DNA of 64,000 nt from Nautilus pompilius. Its lineage: Eukaryota > Mollusca > Cephalopoda > Nautilida > Nautilidae. The translations under genes and the position numbers were made by a program. The stretch covers positions 744,001 to 808,000 of the forward strand of contig JACATO010000049.1 in the NCBI GenBank assembly GCA_018389105.1, given 5' to 3'. Under the pieces are notes generated by a model. It was not told the DNA's origin. It worked only from the letters and a program-made list of their open reading frames with translations, and searched no databases. Shown here piece by piece: positions 13,224 through 26,700 of the stretch. How positions within the stretch are numbered: the stretch's first letter is position 1; the number at the start of each line of letters is the position of its first letter.

Positions 13224-16132
13224 CAGTGGTTTCCAACCGGCATGCTGTGAGAACTGTCCAAGTGTGCCATGAAATTTTGTATAAGGTATTGAAAAATCAG
13301 TGTAAAACAAACATTGTTTCATCTTAAACAATATTAAATCCAACCAAAATTACAACTCTCAAAAACTCATGAAAATTAATCATCAAATACTTTAGCCCTG
13401 GGGTTTTAGCACATGGTAAATGTAAACAACTCTATTGACCAATCAGCATGCTCGTTACAAATGGCATTAGACTAGTTTTTTCTCAAATGGCAGATCAGTC
13501 AGAATAACCAGTTTCCAGATAATCTTTGCAGTTTGGACTGCCCAGGAGCTCAGGGTTCAGAGAGTTAAAAGTGAGGTATTGGTCTTTCAATTCTAAAACA
13601 TGAACATTCTAAATGCAGGTGGTCAAAGGGCAAAATTGAGATGATGTGATAGCAGACAGCGAACTTGACTATATCCACATTTCTTTTCCAGATCTGTTAG
13701 GTTGTTACAAAAGTTTTGTCGGCTTTCTAACTGCAACAACGAGACTTCATATTGTTGCTAAACATGTTTATTAATCAAAGTAAGTTCCATTATAATCAAT
13801 ACACTTCTGCCAACAAGTTACAAGCAAATTTATACAATTTTGAAAAACTTCTTGATTTCTGGAATCGATAAACTGTTGGAAGGAAGTTTCAATTGCTGCT
13901 TGGTTGGAGAAGGATTTCATATGAAGGAAGCTGTTGAGGTGTTTGAAAATGTGGTAGTCTGTTGGAGAAAAGTTTGGTGAATAGGCTGGGTGAGGGAGAA
14001 CTTCACAGTTTCTGAAGAGTCACTTTTGCAACATGAGGATGAGCACTGTCGTGGAGCAGGATTAGGCCTCTTTGATTCACCGGGAGAGTTTCTGATGAAC
14101 AACATTTAATTCACAACAGTACCTTTCAGCTGTGACGGTTTTGTCAGTTTGCAAGAAATTATAGTGCATGATACCAGTTGCAGTCCACCAGGCAAAGACC
14201 ATGACTTTCTTTGGGTGGAGGCTGGGTTTTTGGAATTTGGTTAGGCACCTTTTCTCTGTTGAGCCACTGTGCTGATCATTTACAATTGTCATAAAGGATC
14301 CATTTTTCCTCACGTAATAATTCAGTCAAGAAATGGATCGTTTTTGTTTCTTATGACAAGTGAAGAGTAGATCTCCAATGAACATTTTGTTGTTCATTCA
14401 ACTTGTTAAGCTATTTCACCTTGCTGATTGTATCAAGATGCCGAGAAACAGTTGCAGTGCTTATGTCAAGCTCTCCAGAAATTTCTCACACTGTTTTCTT
14501 TGGATCAGCTTTAACTGAGGCTTTCAGACAGACGTCATCACAGCTGGAATGACACCCACTATGTTCTTTATCTTCGAGGCTCATTTCTCCTGATCAAAAC
14601 TTTGTAAACCATTGTTGTACTGCATTCATTTGCTGTGTCCAGATACTTGGAGAAAAACAAACTAACCTGGGCTCTGTGTTGTAGCATTTGCACTGACAGA
14701 GCAGCTTCCATGATGGGGAAAGTCAAGGGATGTGTCAATAAGGTGAAAAGGCAAAATCCTGACATATCAACCATTGTATCCTCAACCATGAAGCTCTTGT
14801 AGCCAAAACACTGCCACCAGAGTTAGCTGCAGTATTATACAAATCGTGAAAATCATGAATTACATAAAATTACAGCCATTGAAATAAAGTTTGCTATTTT
14901 GTGTGCAGATATGGGGGCTGAGCATCAGAGTGTACTGTTTTACACTGTTATCACAGAGGGAATATTCTCTCCTGGGTTCATGAGCTCCAGAGAAAATTGA
15001 CAGAGTTTTCAACAATGTGTGAACTGTCCTATAAAGAATTATTATCTGATAATTAGTGATGAGCTAAACTTGCATATCTTGCAGACATTTTTCAGCCATC
15101 TGAATGAGCTGAATTGCAGCGGAAGAACGAGATCTTGACAAGCATAGATAAATTTCAAGGTATCGGGTCAGAACTGGGCCTTTGGCACTTGAGATGTTTC
15201 CACTAACATCATCAGCGGCAGATGCAGTTGTAAAGGTGCATAACCTCATATTCAAACATCTCAAAACACTGTAAGAGAATTTTGAATACTACTTCCCCTC
15301 GACAAATATAGAAGGTTATGACTGGATATATGATCTGTTTAGTTCACTTTCTTCCAATTCATCGCAAAAGTTGACATTAAAAGAAATGGAGGAACATACA
15401 GAGCTACAGATGGATTGCACAATGAAGCTGAAGTTTGGAGAGGTGTCTCTGGATGTGTTTTAGCTGACTGCGGTACATGAATATCTGATGATCTCTCTGA
15501 CCATGTTATTGCTGTACTCTTGCTATTTCTGACAACATACCTCTGCAAGCTAGCATTTTCAACACTGACATGTAAAAAAAACAGCAGGAGGGAGCACTTG
15601 CAAGATTTGCAGGTGGCCCTCTCAACAATTCCTCCCTGAATCAAAAGGCTCTACGCTCACCAGCAGGGTCAAGTTTCCCACTAACCTGTTAAGTTGCTAT
15701 TTACTCTACTTTGCATGTTTGTTTGATCCATTGAATTTCAATTATTTATTGGTTCAGTTATTTAATAAAAATCATACTTGTAAAAATATTGTTACAAATA
15801 TGAAATTCATAACATGAAAAGGCAAAATTCAAACACTTTAACTGAGTGTTGTGTGGAACAGATTTAGGGTTATGAATAGTCAGAAATAGTTGAGTTTAGC
15901 AGATTTTCAAAATGTCTCTGCTCGCCATCAAAGACACTGTGTTCTGTGGTGGATTTGAAACATTATTTAGCTTGTTGTATGCGCTATGTTGCAAACCTCT
16001 CTAGTAAGACCGTAACCATAGTAGATGTAAGTAAATGTGGTGTGCGCGATCTATTCAGCTGAAATAAATGGGTGTGCCATGGAATTGTTTATCTGAAGTG
16101 AGCCATATTACTGAAAAGTTTGGGAACCACTA
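13224..16132 (+). mobile_element. hAT transposon (ZBED5-like), degraded, with mariner nested inside
   Basis: The left end CAGTGGTTTCCAAC and right end TTTGGGAACCACTA are inverted repeats. Both are followed inward by GTGCCATG-type sequence typical of hAT ends. The 8-bp target duplication ATCTAAGA is perfect (13216-13223 and 16133-16140). On the plus strand, pieces of a ZBED5-like transposase are readable: CTDRAASMMGKVKGCVNKVK with a frame change near 14690-14740, DMGAEHQSVLFYT near 14910, EGYDWIYDLFSSLSSNSSQK near 15310 and a C-terminal dimerisation block near 15530-15620. There are many stops and frame changes, so the coding part is old. The N-terminal part is missing or lies left of the mariner. 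Confidence 0.88.
13697..14668 (-). mobile_element. Tc1/mariner element, 5'-truncated, inside the hAT
   Basis: The plus-strand left edge is TTAGGTTGTTACAAAAG, a typical mariner terminus. On the minus strand the transposase can be followed with stops and frame changes: ADPKKTV, a helix-turn-helix piece (ISTATVSRHLDTISKVK), REEKWILYDN, LHPKKVMVFAWWTATGIMHY, then GLILLHDSAHPHVA holding the second catalytic Asp. SPNFSPTDYHIFKHLNSF holds the third Asp, and GTYFD is the C-terminus near 13774. The first-Asp motif, normally DEKW, reads EEKW. Flanking hAT coding sequence resumes right of about 14668, so the mariner landed in the hAT. At about 970 bp it is shorter than the usual 1.3 kb, and the N-terminal end of the transposase is deleted. 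The right terminus is not clear. Confidence 0.85.
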
Positions 16133-16259
16133 ATCTAAGATAACCAGCATAAAGTGATTTTAAGTTATTTGGTAACTACATAGTTCTTGTACCTTGCTGG
16201 TATGGTGGTAGTAAGTCTTTTAGGTCTGGTTCTCTACAGTGGACTTTAAGGTATTGATG

Positions 16260-19200
16260 GAGATGTCAATTGGTCAGGTTCGACTCGTGTTGGGAGGGCT
16301 TGCAGGCTTCATGGGACTTGGTTTTTTGTCCTGAATAGAACCATATTTCTCCATCTGAGTTTTTTCCTGTTTGCACCTCATCATCACATGCACTTTTCTT
16401 GTTTATTATCTTTGGTGGATCATCCAAGGTATACTCCATTTCTGCAATAGACTTCTTTTGTTTTGACCTTATAAGATTGTTCATCCAAATTTTTCTAGCT
16501 ATATATTTCTCTTTCCACTTACTCATGAATTTACGAGGTTGCATTTGCACCACATCCCTTTCCTCTAGGACTGGTAGACCTCTGACAAACTTGTCATGAG
16601 ATCATTTTTGTTTTCTTTTCATCTTTAAAATTTACTTATAGTCACATCTTATGTATTCTTCTTTTCAGGGCACATGCAGTTGTGGTGTGATGGTAATTGT
16701 GGTTTGTGCCCTCCAGTACAGAAATCTTAGCACCTGTGAGCTGGTTATACTCTACTTTGGCGTGTTTTCCTATCTAATATTGCAAGCAAGGGGTCGGGTT
16801 TTGAGGTTTTGCACTTTCTGAGGATGGATTTTTGTTTGCTTAATGTTCAATTCTACCTTCCCATTGGATTTTGAGGATGGTGAGCTGGTGTACTGCTCAA
16901 AGTCATATTCTTCTGAGAAAGTTACAAACTATTCAGTGATTCACAATCTTACTGTGGCCTATTATCACTAATCATTAGTAATTCGTATCTCATGAAGCGC
17001 ATTTTAATTTTGTTTATGCATACTAAAGCAGATGTAGATGTCATCTTGTCATTTTCTCAAAATGAGTTTTGATAGTTTACCACTATTTGATAGATCTTGT
17101 CATCCATTTGGAATAGATCTATGCCTGCTTTCTCCCATTGCCTCTTAGGTTACTCATGCATTATAATTGTCTTTTTTTAGGTTTGTAATTATATATGTGT
17201 TGTAGGCTTTGTGTTTCTCTATCTCTTGCCAAATTTCTTGGGACATATTTGGCCAGAGTAGTAATTTTCTAGTTCTTCTGAGGACAGTATCTACACCTGC
17301 TTGATTTGTGTAGCAGGGACCTGAGTTTAGGGGACACAGTTCTGGGCACCACAATGCATTAAGTTTGTAATATGAGGATATTTGACACATTGTATTCATC
17401 TCTGAGAGAGAAGCATGCTTGTATTTCACTGGGAAGTTTGCCTATTGACTCTGGCCATCCCTTGAAGATCACATTTTTTAATGTTTGTAGGTCTTCATCA
17501 GCTTCTGTAAATGATTTTAACAGTTTCATAGTTTTATCTCAGATCAGAAGGTGTCAGACAGCTGACACTTGCTCAGTTTCCTTCTTTTTTTTGACTTATT
17601 GGACAGCATGTTGGAGAGATTCATTCTAGTTTTTGTAAACTTTCTTAGTGTTGTATGCCAGCCATCAGAGTAGTTTCTGGAATCTTGTAGAGTGGTTTAT
17701 GCTGAATCAGTTCTAATGGCTTGTGATCTGAGAGAACTTGTACCTTTCTACCATAATTGTATTGATGGAACCTCATGTGTGAAAGTAACTGCAAAGTGCC
17801 CTTTTCTCTATTTGTGCATGTCAGATCTCTGCTTGTATACTGGCTGGTTATATTGTGTAGTACTGTTCAAAGACTTTTCACTGGTGTCACATTCCACAGT
17901 CAGCTCTCTTTCAAGGTCATAGTAGCTCACTTAGTACTAGTGTGCACTTGCACAGAGTACCTTGATCCTCTCAAGAACAGTGTCTTGTTCACCAGACAGG
18001 CATGTTTTTTGGACTCCAGTTCTGCTGATAAATATGATAAGAACTTTGGTAGATATCTTATTGTTCTCTGAAGCTTCTCTACCTTCTTTCAATCTGGGCT
18101 AGGAATCTTGGTCATTGCTTTAACTTAGCAGTCATGAGTAAGTTGTCATAAAATTCTAATTCTGAAAACATGAACAGGGATTTTGTTAGGTTCAACCTTA
18201 TCTCTCTTTTTTTGGCACCATTGGAAGAGGTTTCTCATGGTGACATCATGAACAGCTTCATCCATGCCATGGATTATCCCATCATCATCAACGACCTCTA
18301 AACCTTCTAGATCCCCAATGGCTTTTAGGAATTTTCTCTCAAATATTTCTGAAGTTGCATTCAGCCCAAACAGAAGCCTGAGATATATTAGTATCTACCA
18401 AATGCAGCCACAAAGGTTGTGAGGTAACTAGATTTTTTATATATGATACAGTGCCAATAGCCTGACATCAGATCAGCCTTTGAGAACATTCCAAACTTGA
18501 CCAGTCTCAGTAGAACTTCATCTGGTGAGTGACTTTTTCTTCTTTTCTTGGACAGAGATCTGAGACCCCCATCAGGATGTGGGCATGTCTACCTTCACTA
18601 TGATCCCTCTCTTGGTCATCCTATAACTTCTACTTTCAGGAAGGGTTTCTGGGACACTGGTTTAGCCGTAGAGGGGGCACTGTATTACAGGAGCTGACTT
18701 GTTTTAACAGGGTGCATACTCCTTCAAAGTATTCTGTTCATTAGGGTTAAAATATTTTTAGATTTGTATGCTTTGGGTCATAGCATGCATCTGCTTGAAG
18801 TTATCATAGATTGCTTCATTATTTCGGCTGCTTTTCTTGATAGTATTAATAGAAACTTCAGGTAACTTTCTACCACTTGGAAGTAAATGTTATATATTTT
18901 GCTATTTGTTGGATTTCTCATCCTCATAACCACTTTGCCCAGGATGCGTTTTTTGGGAGGGCTCGGCATAAACTGATGCTACACTGTCTATTTCTAGTGT
19001 AATTGGTTTGCTCTTGTGAAAGAGTTCTGCACAGACCATCTGTGTCCTGCTCCAGGATAGTTTTGATTGAAATAAGATTTCTGTTTCCAATTCAGATTCT
19101 GTTGAGTTTTTTTAGGTCTGAGGAGTTCTGCAATACCATGTTTTTCTGCTGACACATACAAGAGAAATGGTTCATTTAGTGGCATTTCTTGCACTTCTTA

Positions 19201-19720
19201 CTCAGTGAAGGTCACTTTTCCTTTTTTCATACTCTTCACCACAAAAGTTTTCTACACTGAGTGGTTTGTTTTTCTTTCATAGCATGTATTTGTCTCGCTT
19301 CTTCAGAGGTTTTGCGGTGATTTTGTGCACTTCCTTTCTCTTACTCACATCACTGTTTCTTGTAGCTTCAGCATGGCAGTTTCTTTTTTGAAATAGTAGT
19401 TTACCCATTTCAAATGGCTCCTATGATCCTGTCTAATCAAAGAATTGTGCATGTGTTTACAAAACTGCACAAACTCACCAACCTTCATAGCACAGTCACT
19501 GAACATTTCTTCAGGTTTCTCATCTCTCTGATTGATGGCTCAGTTTTGTTTGGTTCACCAATTGTGTTTGTCGAATTTCTTTAATAGATTTTTATATCTT
19601 CATTATCTGTATAAGTAAATGACTTATAGATTTTCTACCAACTGCACCAGTAGCATTAATCAAATACGTTCTCTGATATGTTTTTGTGAGGGTGAGTAAT
19701 CAGTAAACATTTCTTTGAAA
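16260..19720 (-). mobile_element. Ty3/Gypsy LTR-retrotransposon fossil, pol region
   Basis: On the minus strand the order is that of a Gypsy-type retrotransposon: a CCHC-like zinc knuckle near 19200-19260, a likely protease region near 19000, reverse transcriptase around 18100-18700, RNase H around 17500-17900, the integrase zinc-binding region near 17150-17430 and the integrase core and tail down to about 16270. It resembles K02A2.6-like pol proteins. It is broken in many places and no open stretch exceeds about 100 codons, so it is an old fossil. I see no convincing long terminal repeats; the ends given are only where recognisable coding sequence stops. Confidence 0.78.
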
Positions 19721-22700
19721 ATATTCCATTCCTCTTTCTCTTTACCACTAGCAGAGAAGGTGGAATGATGAAGTTTGGGGCCATGTTTGGTTTTTACTTC
19801 TCAGATATTTACTTATTCTTGCTTGTACGAAGGTACAGTTCCAATACTTTGTTAGGGTTAGGGAACTGGTGAGGAATCTTAACAGCAGTCATTAAAGTTT
19901 CAGAATCTTACCTTCTCTCATCAAAGAAGGATCTTCTTTCATCAGCATTGTGTAACTGCCATCATGCAGATAACAGAAATGAAGCAGTGTTGCACATATG
20001 GTGGGCCAGTTTATTTTTTGTGCATCTCCATGCCCCTATATAAATGTCTTTGTGAAATATGAAATAAAACTTTAAAACTTGTTCTTATTACTAGCAAGAT
20101 GGAGGATGACACTCACTCCAGATTTATGCCCCCTTCTGAAAGGAGAGACATTTACACTACCTCCACAAAAGAATCACCACTGTCAGTAGACCAAGAAAAT
20201 AATACAAAAATATATTCATAGTATCAAACAAAATTGGAGGTGAGTGGACAAAAATAAAAGAAACCAATTATAAAATGATTTTCTTCTTTCTGGGTTACAG
20301 GTGATTACTCTTCCATGGGGATCAGTTTTATGTGAATGACAGAGTTCAGCTGATCCCTGGTGATCACTCACTCAGCCGAATCATTTACATAATCTTCAGC
20401 TCCAAGGAGAGAGAATCTTGGTTTGATTGAAGTTGATCCCCCTCTCCCTCGAGATTCCAAAGAATCTTCTCTACCCTCCAGCTGATTTTACTTTGATGAC
20501 CTGTAACAACGGTGGCCCACAGAAAAAATTGTGAAGTCTAATTCCTCCCCACCAGGTTACATTGTGACAGTCATGCATATCTTGGTAGGGTCATAACAAC
20601 ACTAAATACTGTTAGTATAAGTAAAACAGCATTAAGTTAGGGAATCTTGTTTTGCATATCAAAATAAACTGCTACATATTCTGGCTATGGAACTTATGAG
20701 TTTTGTGAATTCATAATGAAAAATACTGAATTTTTTGAAAATATATTTTTTTTTATGATTGTCTATTATCAGATTTTGGGGGATTAACAAAAATAAATTT
20801 GAAAAAAAAAAACAATTACATTTGAAAAGATTTAAAAATCAGTAAACTTTCAATAATCTTAAATGTTGAAAATAGACAGCAACCAATACTTATTTCCTCT
20901 GTAGTTTTAGCCATTTTACTGCTAGAATCTTTGAGAAGATGGTGGGTCAAGCAATTCCATATTTGCTTCTGAAATGCAGTTGTTTTTTATCTTTTCACAC
21001 GGAGTCCAGTAAATGATTTCACATTTTCTTAAATTCCACATGAGTTATTTTTCTGCACCATGTAATCACGTGTTCCCTGTTAATTTGCATAACTTGCTCA
21101 TATCATCTTTAAAGGATCTTTTTATTTATATCAGTAGCATAATAATGTTACATTTTCTCTCTGTACATAATACATCTTTATTTTGATTTTTCATATTTAA
21201 AAAATACTAAACTATTGAATGTTTGGGGTTTTCTTACTGGACTAATATCAGAGTTGCCTAAAATTTCTTAAATAAGAACCAAGGTTCTACACATTTTTGA
21301 GAACACTGGATATTGATTAGATGGAGCATCTGGATTACTGTTGGTCTCTACTTATTGAAATACACATTATTTCCTACAGAATCTTTTCTCTCCTAAAAGA
21401 TATTAATCAAGCTAATAAAATCAGACCATCAACAAACTGCATTAACCATGTTAATTGTGATCAACAACTGTTTTTCCCATAAGAATTGCCTCTGAGGATG
21501 AACTCCAGTAACTTAATTACATACAGAACATTTTGATAAGTAAGCAGTACCAGTTTGCAGAAATATTTTGAGCCTGAACATTCCAAAGAGTGATATCTGA
21601 TTGGGGCAGAGGCTGCTTACACAAATGAACATCAGTGTGCTTGACTAAACCTTATGATGATGGTGGCTTTAGTCCAAATCAGTCAGTTACTGTAAACAAA
21701 ACTTATTTATTGCACCATGTGCAGAAAGCATCGTCGCTCCAGGTTTTTTGTTCCACCATTCATTGAACCTACGTTTGTATTTAGGTGCTTTTTGTGGCGA
21801 GAAAGCTTGTGCATGTCACCGACCAGCACCTAACCTCTACACTTTCGTTGTTTCCAGTACTCATTCAGAAATTTCTACTCATCAGTCATAAAAATGATGA
21901 ATCCAATTTCATTGCTGGAAATTTTTTTTTTTCCTGTATAAAATGCATGATCAATAACTCTACCATTATTTTGTTTTGATTATAAGCCCAGCTTTAAGTT
22001 CAAAACCATCTTTCTTTCATCTTCATTAAAATCAGAGTAAAGAAACACAAAGTTTAATAATTTATATGACATTAAAAAATTGGAAGTGGTTTAATTTTAA
22101 TTTAAATAATATAATAAGATTTCATTTTTAAATCCAAATTCCATTTACGAAGACAATTGTTAATCCTTAGATGCTATAATAGAACAGATGATATATGAGT
22201 AAAACCCTAAACTTAAAATCCCGAAAGGATAATTTTCATGTGCAAGCTTTTGTTTATGTGATAACTCAAAATGTCGAATTCGTCCATTTAACTGATTACT
22301 TATTTTGTACTCTACACTTTGTTGTTGCTGTTTTTAATTTTGACTAAGGAGCATAAGAGGCCTCAAACTTGTACATGGACTGATGTTACCCCATATTTGG
22401 GTGCTAATTGAATTTTGAAAATTAGAGCTATAAAACAACTTCATGTTCAGCATGTTAATTCCCTTTTTTGTTATGCATTGTGCAGGAATTTGTGAAAGCA
22501 AATAACTTGAATTACCGGCTCTACCGACAGCAGCCAGGCACTTGTTGAAACTCCATGTCAGATAAAGCAAACATTTTCTAGCCAACTCTGCGTTTCGTAT
22601 TATTTGCAAATGGCAAACTTGGTCTTCCACTGAACCAGAAGACCATCTACATCTCTTGGGTTTAACCAAACACTTATTTCGATACATCGTTTCATCATCC

Positions 22701-24185
22701 ATCATTTAACTTTTTTAATCACTGATAACTTCTGTACATTCCAGCTGAAAAAGGAAAACGCTCCGTGTGTTCTGCATATATAATTGTTTATTTAGTTATC
22801 AAACAACATAGTTAACTGCAATTAAATATTCAATAATGTTAAAATTAGAATTTTCAATGAAAGGTAAATTGGATGTTGCATTACAACTAATAAATTATAC
22901 TCTTTCTGCAAAAATTTCAGTACCTTTAACCTGTATGGTGAACAGTTAATTTTTTTTATTACTTTCCCTCTCTGTAAAAATGAAGAAAAGGTATTACAAA
23001 TGAACTAGGTAACTGGAACAAACCAAAGTCAACACCATTGATTCAATAGAGGTTAATTTTTATTTTAAGATTAGAAATCAAAGTCAAAGATAAAAGGAGC
23101 TGGTGGAATCTCTCCCTCTAAATGAACCAAAGATCAATTGCCGCCTTAGATTAGACAAAGGTGGCTACGCATTACTTTGGATTATTGATTAAAACCTCAA
23201 CAGTCACAAGTACAGATTTGATGTTCCTTAGGGGCAGTAAAGAAAGATTCTTTGGTGCTGTTTTAAGGTTGCTATGACTCAGTAAGGGGATGACTAATGC
23301 AACCTTAGGCAGCAATAAAAGCCATGACCCCATCTGGTTACAGAGGAATGTGCTCAGTGCGCTCTTTCCCAGTCACCTTTGTGATCTGTGTCAGGTAAGT
23401 GTACCAAAATACATCAGTCCCTATTTGCTTTGGCAGTATCACTGTGCCAATAAGTCTTATCATTACAATAACCTACTAAGATTATTTTAACTAAATGTCA
23501 AATGCAAGCTTCATTTTTTGTAAATGATTTTTTTCCATAGTTAAACTAAACTTAGAAACAATAATAATTTATGATGATACATAAAGGTTTTTATAATACC
23601 TGCACAATGTCTGTAAAATTGTTTAAAAATAGCACAACAAACCTCATTATAATTTCTTGAATGTTATTTTTGCACACTGACAATGTATATCGATTAAAAA
23701 ATGCAGGTGACACATCCAGCCAGACATTGTGTAAACCAGGTCAACAGTTGTTGATACCATGGTGTGGGGTAAACTCAACTTGGAGCCATGTTTTGTGCAT
23801 AAAAAGAATCCTATCTACATTTCTAAGATCAGTGAGACAAATGTGATTTCTAAAAAAAGGAAACTTTAAAAGAATATTAATGAAAAGAGAGCAGCCCAAT
23901 CTTGTTAAACAGCAACAATAAAAGTGTCTTAATTTTTTTCTTTCTTTTTAACTTTAAATAAATGAAATGTAAAGTTCTTGAATACAAAAGTACTATTTGA
24001 AAAGAACTTCTAAGCATTGACATCTGCAGGAGGGAATTCACAAAATAATGATAAGTGTGGATACAATTTTTTCCTATCCAAGGTATTTGATTTTGATCAA
24101 TAGTTTTTTTTTTACTTTAGAAATATTTTTTGTGACTTACAATTTTTTTAAAATTTAGTACATTTTTCCAACATTAATGTGCTAC
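19721..24185. other. AT-rich stretch, nothing firmly recognised
   Basis: AT-rich and CpG-poor. A minus-strand open frame at 22334-22705 (123 codons) starts from a good ATG but shows no domain that I know, and its base composition matches its surroundings. A possible plus-strand exon ending at the consensus donor CAG/GTAAGT near 23395 is not supported by neighbours. Confidence 0.35.
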
Positions 24186-24189
24186 CCCA

Positions 24190-24500
24190 TCAGAGCTCTC
24201 AATAAACAAACAAAAAAATACTTTTATTCAATACAAATTGTAAATATCTCTGTTTCTGTCCATATTTACCTATTAATTTTTTAATAAGTTTAAGCTTGTT
24301 AGCTGAAAGTTTTGCTCTATGAACATTTATCATACAAAGTCCAAGCAAACCACCATCTACCATTGTTGATCTCAGGTATGTTTTCACTCTTCTCATTGTG
24401 CTAAATTACTTTCTGTCATGCGGGTGACGGTTAGAGCAAAAAATAATGTCATCAGTACTATCACCATCAACTTTCTAGGAGGCAGCAATTGCTCCCTTTT
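24190..24500 (-). mobile_element. hAT transposase C-terminal fragment (ZMYM/SCAND3 type)
   Basis: The minus strand reads RRVKTYLRSTMVDGGLLGLC then MINVHRAKLSANKLK. This matches the conserved hAT dimerisation tail of ZMYM1/SCAND3-like transposases (the xxIKTYLRSTM block followed by NVHRD). Upstream coding sequence is weak and interrupted. No inverted repeats were found, so this is a remnant of unknown extent. Confidence 0.65.
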
Positions 24501-25619
24501 GCCAATGCTTGTGTGATTTTTAAACTGATCAAAGAAATTCTAAGGATTTTAAATTACTGTTGTTTTCCTCATGTGTTTACCATTGCTAGGCTACAGAAGA
24601 AATTATATTAATAGCTATGGACCTTAATGTTGGCTACAATTTAGTTTGTCAACATCATATTTTAATTGTGTTCAGATTTTTAACATAAACAAAGCCAATT
24701 AACTGTTTGTTTATTGCTGAGTTCTATATTCCTATACACACATTCTTCACTACTATATTGTTTTGATTAAAGAATGTTTTACTACACAAAATGCATAAGT
24801 AATAAGTCAGAAACAAGACAACGCTGCATCGTCATGGTGTAGTTATACAAAAATAACAGGGTTACTTCAAGTGATGCCCCAACTTTGAGGGTTCCAGTTT
24901 GAGAGGATTAGAGCGGACTTCCAAAATGGCTGGTATGCAATTATAACTAGTGTATACAGTCCTGCCTCTTCACTAGCATTAATCAATCTCTCTTAAAAGA
25001 AGTACCTACACAAATTACTCTCATTATTGATAATTTACTGAAGAACAATTCTACAACTAATAGAAATTTCATTATTGCTGTTAAACAAAATAAAATAGCC
25101 ACCCAGACTGGGTTAATTATTCAGTGAAACCTCACTAACTTTACCACTATTTTTATGGGAGGCACACACACACAGATATGATTGATTTAAGTTTATTTAG
25201 TTCATTAAAACATTAATTATTCAGACTCCATAGATAAAGTGAATTGATCCCAATAAATATACATTTCACCTTTTTTTTTTTTAAATTGTGGCAATTCTTT
25301 GCCACAATGATCAATCAAAATCCTCAGTATATTTAGACAAAAAAGCCATTGTAGACCAGTGGAAAACCCACACTTGTTTGTCTGGTGGTCACTGATACTT
25401 TATTATATAGATGTTGCCACTATTCAGTTCACCCATCTACTAGGGGCCTGTATCCATGGATGTAGTTGGCAAAGAAGCTGTGCTATTGTCTTAACAGTCA
25501 AAAATATTGTACTCCACAACTCGCCAGCTATCTCCTTAGATCAGTTCTCATTTTTATTGTAAGGGATCGACAGTTGAGGGTTTTATTTAAAGAACAGGAC
25601 TTAGAAAAAATTCATAGGA

Positions 25620-26700
25620 AATGTTTTTACAGCATTTGAGTATGCGTGCATGCGCTGACAAGAGGAATGAGCCAAATAACAGGTGAAAACCCATCAGCTG
25701 CAATGCAACCCTTGCAGATATGGGCAGCTGCTGACTAAAAGACACACCAGATTCTGGAATTGTGGTGAGCCAGCGCCACCTGTTTTAATTTTTACCTGGA
25801 TCCAGTACTGGTCAGGGTTAGGGCAAGTCAACTGGAGGATGTAGACTGTGGTCCAGATACTCCTCATTAAGAACAGTTTGGCTGTTCTGGATCAAGATGA
25901 ATCCATTCAATGTGCTGAAGAAATGGATTACTGAAATGGAACTTCTTCAGCACCACTGCAACAGATCCCTCATAGAAAAACCTGACATGCCTGAAAAAAA
26001 AAACAGATGCATATAGTAATAAGCTTACAGTATGGAATAGAATTATATAACAGTTGTAATATAATGCATAACATTAAGGATTTATAAATGATAATTAACT
26101 TGTTCATCAATCTACTTGAAGAGTTTGTTGATGAGTTGGGCATCATGCAGCAGAAAGATGTACTTTTGAACCATGATACCAACAGAGAGATCATTGGAAA
26201 GCTGATTGCAGTACTGAAAGGAACATGTTTTGATGAGAGCAATCTGGACCAACTTCCTCAGCAACTGCTGCATCTCTTGGTAAAGGAAACACCTTCACCT
26301 CAACTGCCTGAAGAAATTAGCACATCATTTATAATGTGTACAAGAATAAATAGCTTCAATAGTATCACTGTTTCTGATCTGATTTTGTATCATTGAAAAT
26401 TAAAATATCTTAAAAATAGTGCTGAGAGGCTGAACTAACTATGAAGAGAAAGTAGTGATGCATTTCGTCATCTGACAAGTACTCTGCACATTTCTTCACT
26501 CTCCTAATCTCTCTATATCTTTATGGCTGGTGAAGTAAGATATCAGTACTGGCCATTGATCTAGGATCTGCTTGATGCACATCTCACAGCTGAGCCATCT
26601 CGTCTGTACACGCTTCAGGATGATTTAAGGCTCTGCTTCACAAAACTCTTGGAATGCCTCGTAGAGTTCTGTTCTTTTGGCATTGTCTTGCAGAATATTA
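25620..26700 (-). mobile_element. hAT transposase remnant (ZMYM/SCAND3 type)
   Basis: On the minus strand, near 26690-26560, the sequence reads KRTELYEAFQEFCEAEP, a stop, then KRVQTRWLSCEMCIKQIL and DQWPVL. This is the QTRWLS block of DUF4371/ZMYM6-like hAT transposases. Further along, near 25990-25900, GSVAVVLKKFHFSNPFLQHI matches a later conserved block. The two are in the expected order and strand, so one degraded element is likely. The fragment at 24190-24500 may be its tail, displaced by later insertions. Ends are not identified. Confidence 0.6.

Noticed and set aside
17372-18071. Plus-strand frames opposite the retroelement
   Set aside because: Shadows of minus-strand pol sequence.
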